Of a stretch of 64,000 bases of DNA, positions 47,546-58,900 are shown piece by piece. Numbering within the stretch: the stretch's first letter is position 1; every line of letters begins with the position of its first letter. The stretch lies in NCBI GenBank assembly GCA_035772405.1, contig JAYKKM010000072.1:1018501-1082500 (forward strand), read 5' to 3'. The position numbers and the translations under genes are program-made. The notes under the pieces are model-generated. The model searched no databases and was not told where the DNA came from. It saw nothing but the letters and a program-made list of their open reading frames with translations. The DNA comes from Chrysogorgia sp. JL179-B06 (taxonomy: Eukaryota; Cnidaria; Anthozoa; Scleralcyonacea; Chrysogorgiidae).

Positions 47546-47735
47546 TAGAAGGTATTGCTTCATAATTTAGATATTATTTATGATTCTATTTGTCAAGGGC
47601 TAGGTCGCACTCACCATTATCAACGGTAACATCTTTTACTATTTCTCAAGAAGTTGTCGGACTAGAGTTGAAAATTGAAAAAGGTCAGATCAACAATGAA
47701 CAATTCCTCTTTAACGGGAGACCTGCATCTTTTCA
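47546..47735 (+). pseudogene. Truncated duplicate of the GPCR 5' end
   Basis: About 180 bases match the region just upstream of and including the first eight codons of the GPCR at 48211. Shared segments are tttgtcaagggctag, atttctcaagaagttgtcgg, agttgaaaattgaaaa and caatgaacaattcctctttaacggga. Similarity stops right after MNNSSLTG, and the frame then runs into a stop. The 5' end alone was duplicated, or the rest was lost. Confidence 0.8.
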
Positions 47736-48210
47736 TTATACCAAATATGATTTAATTTGTATTATATATTTTTATTGCTATATTCTATTACGCGGGCTTG
47801 GCATTTAAAGATTACAAGGTTGCGGAAGCTAGCACTATTATATGCCACCTTCAATAAACGAACTTTTAATCACATAACTAATATATGAAACTACCTAAAA
47901 TTAAATCTAAGGATTCAAAATATTATTAATTGAAATATTTCCAACATATGAGGCATCTGTCACCTGCCCGACGAAGAGCCTCATCCTTGATATCAACTTA
48001 CAAAGTTCAATGTGAGTGCGCTGTTTCCTATACAAGAATACACACAATTTTGGGTAAACCTTGCATGAAGATTATTGCTTCATTATTTATCGTTCTATTT
48101 GTCAAGGGCTAGTTCGCACTCGTGGATATTATCAACGATAACATATTTTTCTATTTCTCAAGAAGTTGTCGGACTAAAGTTGAAAATTGAAAAACTGAGG
48201 TCATGCAACA

Positions 48211-49128
48211 ATGAACAATTCCTCTTTAACGGGATTTGCAGTTACACCTGTTGTGTTTTTTGGAACAATTACTACGTGGAGTTTCACCGCTTATGCGTTA
48301 ATCTTAACAACAGGAATTGTAACAAATGGTTTTTTGTTACTGGCAATATTCAAAGACCCATTGAAATACTTCTCTACTCCGACCACTTATTTCGTCGTTA
48401 ATCTGGCCATATCAGACCTTCTTAATTCCTTGGTAAGCCTTGAAGAATTATGCCTAACACGTACAAAGTATGGAAGTGTATTTGGTTTACCAAAGCAGGC
48501 GAGGAATATCAACCATCTCTTATGTCACCTTTTCTTCAGTTCGACCTTCCCATCCGTGTTGAGTTTAGCTGTTGAACGTTACCTAGCTGTTGCTCGCTGT
48601 TTGTGGCATAAGGTACACATCACCAAATATGTTTGTCGCATTTGGCTTGCGGGAGTTTGGCTCCTTAGCCTTCTCCACACGGTAACCATATTCGTTTTGT
48701 ATGAGTATTTCATGTTTTATAACAGCCTTTTCGAATCCTACTATATCTTCTTCTTGGTGGCAACTACCTTGATCTACATCTTTGCTTATATTTCCATTCG
48801 ACGACAGCACGCGGCAATGGTTGCTGATGACACGACGTCTGCACAAGTTCTGCGGACAGCTAAAGTGCGTTTAAAAACTCAAAATCGCTTTCTTTTCACT
48901 GTTTTTATCATCAATGGCATTCTCATCATTGGTATACTTCCGGCATTTATTGAAATCATTCTGATAAATAATGGACAAACTTTACAACAGTATGTCGCCA
49001 CAGCTGTGGTTTTAAATATTATAGATATTCTATATCTTATCAACTTTGCCTGTAATCCTTTTATTTATTGTTGGCGTTTGCCAAAATACAGGAAGACATT
49101 TTTCGCCCTTCTCGGTTGTAACAGCTAA
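48211..49128 (+). CDS. Rhodopsin-family (class A) G-protein-coupled receptor, orphan
   Basis: 305-residue, intronless seven-transmembrane receptor in the plasma membrane. Landmarks are Asn39 in TM1 (IVTNG), Asp69 in TM2 (NLAISD), ERY at 122-124 in place of DRY, Trp150 in TM4 and NPFIY at 282-286 in TM7. NNSS at the N-terminus offers a glycosylation site. Cys105 may be the TM3 cysteine, but no cysteine is present in the second extracellular loop, so the usual disulfide is absent. The FxxCWxP motif of TM6 is replaced by GILPAF. The ligand cannot be inferred. The ATG is the first in frame and leaves a normal short N-terminus. A truncated duplicate of its 5' end lies about 510 bp upstream. Confidence 0.9.
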   Translation: MNNSSLTGFAVTPVVFFGTITTWSFTAYALILTTGIVTNGFLLLAIFKDPLKYFSTPTTYFVVNLAISDLLNSLVSLEELCLTRTKYGSVFGLPKQARNINHLLCHLFFSSTFPSVLSLAVERYLAVARCLWHKVHITKYVCRIWLAGVWLLSLLHTVTIFVLYEYFMFYNSLFESYYIFFLVATTLIYIFAYISIRRQHAAMVADDTTSAQVLRTAKVRLKTQNRFLFTVFIINGILIIGILPAFIEIILINNGQTLQQYVATAVVLNIIDILYLINFACNPFIYCWRLPKYRKTFFALLGCNS

Positions 49129-49149
49129 ACAAATAAACAATACGCACTG

Positions 49150-49950
49150 TTTTCCGTTGTTCTGGGACCACTACCACGTGACAAAAAAGGACGATCTGCG
49201 TAAGAGACTGGATCGAGCATCTATTGTTATGAAATTGAAGCTGGCAGACCGCCATATTGGACAGTTTGATAGGGAGTATCTAGTACGTATTCCTTATTAG
49301 GAGTATATATTACGTTTTGTCGCCAACTAGTGCTTTAAAAAAGCATAATTAAAGTGATTCCTCAGTGAAAATTGGCAGTCTGGTACAACCTCGTACCCAG
49401 GGTCTTCTCAGTTGCCGGGAGGGAGCGCCCCAATCTCGTTCCCAGAGCCTGCGTAGGCCTCCGTTTGCGTGAAGACCCTTGGTAAAGGCTGGTCGCGTGA
49501 CTCCAAGGATATTGGATTATTTTGTAACCAGTTTGAATTTAAAACGTCGAGACCGAAACCACACCAGAAATCTCAATAAATGCTTTCAACACTTTTAATA
49601 TTAATAAAATAATAGTCACATAGTCGACTGTAAATTCGAATGTCCAGTAAATCAACGTAGTTTTCGAAGTAATCCACCATCTTTTCAATCCACTGTCTGC
49701 AGTCAGACAGTCCGTACTGTCTTTCCAATTAATTGTAAATGGTATTATGGTATGTTTTCACAGCGATCCGGCCCCCACCTCCCTCATAGTCATCGCGCGG
49801 TTTCTTCGCAGCCTGAGCGCGTGAGGGTGCTTGGGCTCATTCTTTCTCTCTTTCCCATCAACCATTGCTGGCGCTCTATTTAAATCGACACAGCTGGATC
49901 AAAACAAAATTGTCGTCAGGGCTATATATTAGAATTTTTTTTTAAAATTG
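49150..49950. other. Intergenic region upstream of the GTPase gene
   Basis: Contains a GC-richer repeat-like block (49385-49500, caacctcgtacccagggtct and ctcgttcccagagcct). No coding exon recognised. A TATTTAAA-like sequence at 49877 could belong to the GTPase promoter, which is only a guess. Confidence 0.35.
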
Positions 49951-49998
49951 CTTTATGAATGCCATGGTTGTCAAGTCAACGAAACTAGCAAGCTCAAA

Positions 49999-52900
49999 AT
50001 GGGAATATTTCTTTCAAAACAAGGTTGGTTTTCCTTCGATAGTATCTCACATATTCAGTACACAACCCACTTCATACAAAATATTACAAATATATGATTA
50101 TATAAACTTGTCCTTTACTTAGACAAGCAATTTGACCGAGAAATACCCACGTTTAAAATTGTTCTTGTAGGTAAGTTTTATATATTCGAGGCATCTTCAT
50201 TTATTAGTTTATTATTCTGTATCAAAAATGTAAATATAGCTCATTTTCGTCTTGGTTACAAGTACAGTAGAACCTGTAAAAATCTTGAAATATTCATATA
50301 GATGAATCATCATATAGATCAGTAACAGTAACACATGCCTGTTGTCTAATGTAGTGTACCTACGGATTTAACTTAAATTATTTTGTTAACATAAACCCCA
50401 GACTCAGCAGTCAATATTTATATTAGTAACTTAATAGTAACTGATTAGCGATAACTGTTCCCATGCACCGCAGCCCCAGAGACCCCGGGGTACAACCTGC
50501 TAACTTTCAGATGTTTGGTGCCCCACAATCTAAATTTGCCCCGGGGCTCCTTAATTTGCCCCTGGATAGATATTGATATTATTGTATATCAGCAACTTGA
50601 AAATTCTTTACTACTTATTGACCGAGTGTGAGGTCTGTACTAGTGAAATATCGGACCGACGTTTTTATAGTACGGACCGAGCGCAGCGGGCCGAGGTCCA
50701 TGCAGAAAACGGAGGTCTGATATTTCACTAGTACAGACCGAACAAGCGAGGTCAATAAGTAGTTTATTATATGGCCAAAAATCTTGAGAACGTTCATAAT
50801 AAACCAGTGACAAATAATGTATAAAAACATGTATTTTATTCTTTTGAAATATGCATCAAACATGCAACTTTTATAAACAACAACCCCATTTATCTGGCTT
50901 TTTAAACCTATATTTGGCTTCCTATAATAAATTTCTTATCGTACTAGTTGGGATAAGTTGTTTTAAAAACATGTCATCTTCTGGTGATCATTCTGATATT
51001 ATTAGGAGAATTAAGCATGGGAGAAGTTATAGGTACTGGTGGTCAGGGCACCCCTAGGCCATATTTAGGGGTTAACAATATAATAATACAGTGTACTACA
51101 ATACAATACTCATACAATACTCATACAATCTCGATTGTGATTGGCTAAAACCCTACAGATAATAACCAATTATTGGACGAGGTTTTTGTGTTATCTGGAA
51201 TAATCAAGGTTGAGGTAAGTGTATCAGCTGAAGGCTGAGGCTGATAACATTTACCGAGACCTTGATTATCCAGATATCACAAAAATTTCATCAAATAATT
51301 GTTTTATTATATATTGTGTTTTCAGAGTCTTTGTCTTCAAGTAATTTTTCCATTTCATCTACAGTCGAAGAAAATCGAGCAGTCATGTTGTTTTTGCTTG
51401 TGTGGAAAGATACCACTTGTTAGGAAATCTCGCATCGCGGGCACAACGTACAGATTAGTGAATAATCTGCTAGCAGATTATTCACTGATCTTTAGGTTGC
51501 ACTGATTCCCATAATTAACTGTATGCGCTTCGCCAATGAGAAGACAGGAAGTGACTACAATGTATAATAACTCTTAATGTCTTGCCACCTACAAAATATC
51601 AAAAATTGTCTGTAGGTGATGCAATTGTCTTTGCGTGGCTTACTTCCTAAACTCCCTAAAGGCTTCTATGTTTATAAGTGTATATAATAAAACACTTATT
51701 GTGTGTGTGCGACATTTTTTGAATATCGAATACCAGTATTGAAATTCCCATACCGCCCAACTCTACATACAGTGTATATTTATTCATATAATATGCAGCA
51801 ACTTTGACAAGTATATTTTCATTTGTAAGATATTTTCATTATTTATCACACAGGTGAACCTGGTGTTGGTAAAAGCAGTGTTTTTCTTCGTTACACTAAA
51901 AATCAATTTGACTACAGTTACCAACCCAGTGTGTCTGTTACCATTGGTAATGTGGTTAAGAAGATAAACATACCATATCAAGGAGTGGTATCTGTGGTAA
52001 TATGGGATGTACCTGGACGTGAGGAGATGGACCTAAGGAAAAGTTACTACAAAGATGTAGATGCTGCAATTGGTAAAACAAATGAGCAAAATTCAACATT
52101 TTGTCACATTCATCTAGGTCATCATGCCAATGACTAAAAAAGCTAATTATTATGTAACTTGCCAGCTATGATCTGTGCATATTGCATATTTGGCATTTTG
52201 CACAATATATATAATTATTATACATGTACATACAATGTATATTATATTATATTCTATAAAAATTTTCTATATATATACTGGTATTTAGTATATCTAATAA
52301 AATTGGCAAGATCTTGTCAAGAGCATGGCAAGATCTTGTCAAGAGCATGGAAATATCTTGGCACAATCATGGCAAGATCTTGGCAAGATCTTAGCAAGAG
52401 CATGGCAAGATCTTGGCAAGAGCATGGCAAGATCTTGGCAAGAGCATGGCAAGATCTTGGCAAGAACATGGAAATATCTTGGCAAGAGCATGGAAAGATC
52501 TTGGCAAGAGCATGGAAAGATCTTGGCAAGAGCATGGAAAGATCTTGGCAATAGCAAGATCTTGGCAAGAGCATGGAAAGATCTTGGCAAGAGCATGGAA
52601 AGATCTTGGAAGAGCATGGAAAGATCTTGGAAGAGCATGGAAAGATCTTGGCAAGAGCATGGCAAGAGCATGGCAAGAGCGTGGAAAGATCTTGGCAAGA
52701 GCGTGGAAAGATCTTGGCAAGAGCATGGAAAGATCTTGACAAGAGCGTGGAAAGATCTTGACAAGAGCGTGGAAAGATCTTGACAAGAGCGTGGCAAGAT
52801 CTTGGCAAGAGCATGGAAAGATCTTGGCAAGAGCATGGAAAGATCTTGGCAAGAGCATGGAAAGATCTTGGCAAGAGCATGGAAAGATATTGGCAAGAGC

Positions 52901-55900
52901 ATAGAAAGATCTTGGCAAGAGCATGGAAAGATCTTGGCAAGAGCATAGAAAGATCTTGGCAAGAGCATGGAAAGATCTTGGCAAGAGCGTGGAAAGATCT
53001 TGACAAGAGCGTGGAAAGATCTTGACAAGAGCGTGGAAAGATCTTGACAAGAGCGTGGCAAGATCTTGACAAGAGCGTGGCAAGATCTTGGCAAGAGCAT
53101 GGAAAGATCTTGGCAAGAGCATAGAAAGATCTTGGCAAGAGCATAGAAAGATCTTGGCAAGAGCATGGAAAGATCTTGGCAAGAGCATAGAAAGATCTTG
53201 GCAAGAGCATGGAAAGATCTTGGCAAGAGCATAGAAAGATCTTGGCAAGAGCATGGAAAAATCTTGCCAAGAACATGGAAAGACTTTGCCAAGAGCATGG
53301 AAAGATCTTGGCAAGAGCATAGCAAGATCTTGGCACGATCATGGAAAGAGCATGGAAAGATCTTGTCAAGAGCATGGAAAGATCTTGCCAAGAGCATGGA
53401 AAGATCTTGCCAAGCTCTTGAAAACATCCTTTATGATAGAATCTTTGCAAGATCGTGGCAATATCACAAGATATTGGCAAGATCACAGTATATGTTATAA
53501 ATTCCTGGCAAAACATTGCCAAGGTCATATAAAGATCTTGGCTTGGCAAGATCATATTAAAATTATATGTAAAAATATTGGCAAGATCTTGGCAAGATGT
53601 TGAACCTGGGGAATGCTGAAATCTGATTGGCTATGCTACTTGATATATAAGGGTCAATAGATAACAAAGTTTAGCATAAGTTAGTTTTTAATTATAGTAG
53701 AAATTACAAGCTCATGACGACTTTAAAATAGCCTAGTTTTGTTTCAAAGAAACCTATGTAAAATAGCAAAGCAATGGGTAAAAAATAATAATATAAATAA
53801 TATAATAGGAAAAAAACAGGGGAAAATAGTGAAAAAAGAAAAAATAGGGGGAAACAATAGTGTTGGTTTACACAAGGGAATTGTATATTATTATTATTAT
53901 TATTCTATTTATATATATTCTATATATTGTAGTGGTGGTTGATGTTTCGGAGGTTGACACAATTGGTCTAGCTCCAACGTGGAAACAAGATGTTCTCAAC
54001 CATGCTGTTAAAAATGTCGAGAAGAAAAGTGGGATAGAAAATGAACACTGCGTCAAGCAAACAATTCCTATACTATTATTGGGAAACAAAGCTGACAAGG
54101 TATGATAGGAATTACATAATATTCTGGCATTATTTATTTATTCATTTATTTATTTAGCTTTGCCTCTTAAAACAGTTTTCCAAGTTTGAAGATGGTCAAC
54201 ATTGTAACAGGATAATAGAGCATTATTATAATAGTCTAATAGTGATTTCTTAATTTTTTTAAAGTTTAATTTATTCTTTGCATGATCGTTATGTGTGGCC
54301 ATGGTGCATGTTAAAGAAACTATTTTTGCACCAATAAATGGAGCAATAGTTGGGAAACATGGGAGGTCTGCAAGGTGAATTAGGTGGTTATGAGGTTAAG
54401 TTGGGATCTTTTAAAGTGACAGGGACAATGTTATGGAATAACTTTCCAGTTGAAGTTAGGAATAAAGACTCTGCATTCTTTAAATGCTCTTAAAACAAAA
54501 CTTTTAAATTTTTAGATGTAATATATTACGACAGTTGACGCTACTCTGGCTCTAACTTTAAAAGTTACTGTCCATGACCCAACGTTTCGACACTCCAATC
54601 TAGTGTCTTCGTCAGGGGGTGATCGTTGTAAAGTTAGGATCCCTATTTATACCCTCATAGAACCGATAATGACGTTATCTATTAACAAGATGCAAATAAG
54701 CTTCTGGCAATCGACCACCGTCATCGCGATCCAATGGGGCGTGGAGGCTATTGATAACCGCGGATTAGTGCATTAATAGTTTTGGAATTTTTCCACGCAA
54801 TCTCTTGGTAGGTTACGCACGCGTGCTCCGACAAAGCAGAATTTTCCTTTTTTGGAAAGAAAACAGCCTTTTGGTGTTCTTTGGTGCCATTTTCTGGTGC
54901 TTTATGAATTATCATTAAGAAATGTTATGTTGCTTCATCTATTTATATCTAAACAGATTAAACCAAACGATGAAACTGCTGATGAGAATGTCCACTCTGA
55001 ATCATCAACGACCATAAAAGAACTTGAAGAAACAGCAATGAAGCATGGTTTTATAGGGAGGTAAATATACTCAACTGACATGTACATAGCACATAAGCTT
55101 CAACAATGCTGGGCCTCGCGCTATAGTCCAGTGATCACGTGCTCAGCTGCGCGAACGGCTAGCCCCATACCCCTATGACACAACATTGCCCGCACCTTAT
55201 ACACAGATGGAATGTTCACTGTTAACTGTATTTATTGTATAAATGTATTTATTCCTAAATTATTTTGATTCTTACTTAGTGTTGCTGTGTCGGCGAAGGA
55301 GGGTGATGGAAGTGTTCACACTGCTGTCCAAACACTTATCCGCCATTTGTTGCAGCAGAGAATGACAATAAAATCGAAACAAGGCACAATTCAAAACCTT
55401 TTCAATTCAAGTGAAATGAAACATGGAGAGTTGGATTATGATGTTGATAACAAGATATTATTTGTTCCATTCTTGAAAACTAGGATCCATGAGGTATTAC
55501 TATTCTGTCATCCATCGGGCATCTATCTGTCTGTCTATTAACAGGTTGCACAAATTTAAAAAAACAAAATTTCTTTTTGTCGTTACAGGATCATGCAAGG
55601 ATTATTTAAAATTCTTTAAGGATCTTGTCGTTACAGGATCATGCAAGGATTTTTTTAAATTCTTTAAGGATCTTGTCATTGCAAGGATTATTTAAAATTC
55701 TTTAAGGATCTTGTCGTTACAGGATCATGCAAGGATTTTTTAAAATTCTTTAAGGATCCTGTCCTTGCAAGGATTATTTAAAATTCTTTAAGGATCTTGT
55801 CGTTACAGGATCATGCAAGGATTTTTATAAATTCTTTAAGGATCCTGTCATTGCAAGGATCTTGTCGTTACAGGATCAAGCAAGGATTTTTTTAAATTCT

Positions 55901-58900
55901 TTAAGGATCCTGTCATTGCAAGGATTATTTAAAATTCTTTAAGGATCCTGTCATTACAGGATCCTGCAAGGATTATTTAAAATTCCTTAAGGATCCTGTC
56001 CTTGCAGGATCCTGCAAGGATTATTTAAAATTCCTTAAGGATCCTGTCCTTGCAAGGATTATTTAAAAAGTTTTAAGGATCCTATCCTTATAGGATCCTG
56101 CAAGGATTATTTAAAATTCCTTAAAGATAAACTATACCTTTTGAGGTTCTATTTTCCTCCGAAAGAGATATCATCTAACTTTGTAAAAGTGAAGAAAAAA
56201 TGAATTTGGTCGATCATTTTAGTTTCTACTTTGTTTCTTCAGATCTCTTGTTGAACGACCGCGTTTTGAGAAGAATAGCACTATTACCGGTATGACGTAA
56301 TAGTGTCATACTGGTAATAGGTTTATTGAACAAAATAATATTCCAGTGCTTGATATTTGGTTTGTCACTTATCACTCACCCAAGAGTAAACGGTATTCAA
56401 AACTTCACTAAAATAAAACCAAAATATACAGTATTTTCTCGCCGTATGACATCATTATGGCATCACATACCGGTAGTACCAGGCTTTCTTCCGACGCTGT
56501 CGTTGTTAAACTAAATTTAGCAAAAGGGCTGAAAACTCGATCTTTAACAGATCATAAAAGCGGAACCGAGTAACCAATTTCAATAATTTCTTCGGTTTTG
56601 AATTGAACTTTTCAAATTCTAACGAAAAATAGAATAACTTCAAAAGGTATAGTTCACCTTTACGGATCCTTTCCTCACAGGAACCTTGCAAGGATCCTGT
56701 CCTCACAGGAACCTTGCAAGGATCCTGTCCTTACAGGAACCTTGCAAGGATTATTTAAAATTCCTTAAGGATCCTTGAAGGATCCTGTCCTTACAGGATC
56801 CTGTCCTTACAGGATCCTGCAAGGATTATTTAAAATTCCTTAAGGATCCTGTCCTTACAGGAACCTTGCAAGGATCCTGTCCTTACAGGAACCTTGCAAG
56901 GATCCTGTCCACACAGGAACTTTGCAAGGATCCTGTCCTCATAGGAAGCTTGCAAGGATCCTGTCCTCACAGGGATCCTGTCCTCACAGGAACCTTGCAA
57001 GGATCCTGTCCTCACACAAGGATCCTGTCCTCACAGGAACCTTGCAAGGATCCTCTCCTCACAGGAACCTTGCAAGGATCCTCTCCTCGCAGGAACCTTG
57101 CAGGATCCTCTCCTCACAGGAACCTTGCAAGGATCCTGTCCTCACAGGAACCTTGCAAGGATCCTGTCCTCACAGGAACCTTGCAAGGATCCTCTCCTCA
57201 CAGGAACCTTGCAAGGATCCTCTCCTCACAGGAACCTTGCAGGATCCTCTCCTCACAGGAACCTTGCAAGGATCCTCTCCTCACAGGAACCTTGCAAGGA
57301 TCCTGTCCTCACAGGAACCTTGCAAAGATCCTGTCCTCACAGGAACCTTGCAAGGATCCTCTCCTCGCAGGAACCTTGCAGGATCCTCTCCTCGCAGGAA
57401 CCTTGCAAGGATCCTCTCCTCACAGGAACCTTGCAAGGATCCTCTCCTCACAGGAACCTTGCAAGGATCCTGTCCTCACAGGAACCTTGCAAAGATCCTG
57501 TCCTCACAGGAACCTTGCAAGGATCCTCTCCTCGCAGGAACCTTGCAAGGATCCTGTCCTCACAGGAACCTTGCAGGATCCTGTCCTCACAGGAACCTTG
57601 CAAGGATCCTCTCCTCGCAGGAACCTTGCAGGATCCTCTCCTCACAGGAACCTTGCAGGATCGTGTCCACACAGGAACCTTGCAGGATCGTGTCCTCACA
57701 GGAACCTTGCAAGGATCGTGTCCTCACAGGAACCTTGCAAGGATCCTGTCCTTGCAGATCCTTGACGATCCTGTAATGTTTTTCACCAGGGTAGTTTTAC
57801 CTGATATAAATTTGTTTCTTTTCTGTTTTATCTAATGTAAATTTATTTCATTCCCTTTCTTATAGTTCGATGATATATTTAATCTTTGTGAACAGCCAAT
57901 GAAAACCGTCGAGGGATGCAGTGAAGAATATTTTAAAGCCATGCACTTGTTTAAGCGTAGTTGCTGTGTGGCAGACTTAGCTACGAGTTCGAAGTCAAGT
58001 TTAGAAGAATGTATTACAGGGTTAAAGCAAGCTATAGTGGACGAGAACAGGATATGTGGACTGAAGGTATCTACCGTCGGTCACGAACATTGTCCGGTAT
58101 AAATATCCCATTTCTAGAGATTTGACAGTTACAAGATTAATTGTGTCTGTCATTTTGTCCGATGCTCATCTTGTCTGAAGATTATACTCAACTTTTTGTG
58201 AAAGTAAAACATTTTTGTGTTGAATGGACTGCGTTTAGATTTCGTATTGTACAATCTCAGATGAGAGATCACGCTACGTTTTTAGACATTACGCTAAGTT
58301 TTGAGACATTATGTTAACTTTGGAGACATTGTCATTGCGCTACGTTATGAGATGTTACGCTAAATTTGGAGACGTTACGCTAAATTTGGAGACGTTACGC
58401 TAAATTTGGAGACATTACGCTAAGTTTTGAGACATTGTGCTAAGTTATGAGACTTTACGCAAAGTTTGGACATGTTGCGCTATGTTATGAGACATTGCGC
58501 TAAATTGTGAGACGTTACGCTAAACGTGGAGACATTGCGCTAAGTTGTGAGACGTTACACTTAGTTTTTAGACATTACGCTAAGTTGTATACCGTGACAG
58601 GTACAATTTTTTGTGTGTCCGTTACATTCATTTGTGCTGGTCATTCTGCCAGGTACAGCGAAAATAATTATTTCCAGACTTGTTATATTTTATATGTTAA
58701 GGCTGTAGACAATGGAGGATTCTTGAAATTCACAATCAACTCTGATATAATTGAAGATATACCTGGGCCAGTGACTAAAACACTGATGATTTTCCACACA
58801 AGGGTAAGTGAAAGTGTACTGAGCCTAAAGTGGTACTACAATCAAATTTTTACCTGTCGATATTTTACGTATTTATAAAGCGGAGCTGCTAAATATTACT

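Noticed and set aside
49956..50023. Alternative upstream ATG for the GTPase
   Set aside because: The frame from this ATG does not join exon 2 in the GTPase frame, while ATG 49999 does (phase 1). It is kept only as an uncertainty.
52317..53555. 412-residue minus-strand frame (and others of 300-360) in the 22-bp array
   Set aside because: It lies wholly inside the minisatellite of an intron; the peptide is a repeat of the unit in different frames.
56866..57835. 299-, 284- and 245-residue plus-strand frames
   Set aside because: They are by-products of the 28-bp array. All three frames give the same peptide repeat.
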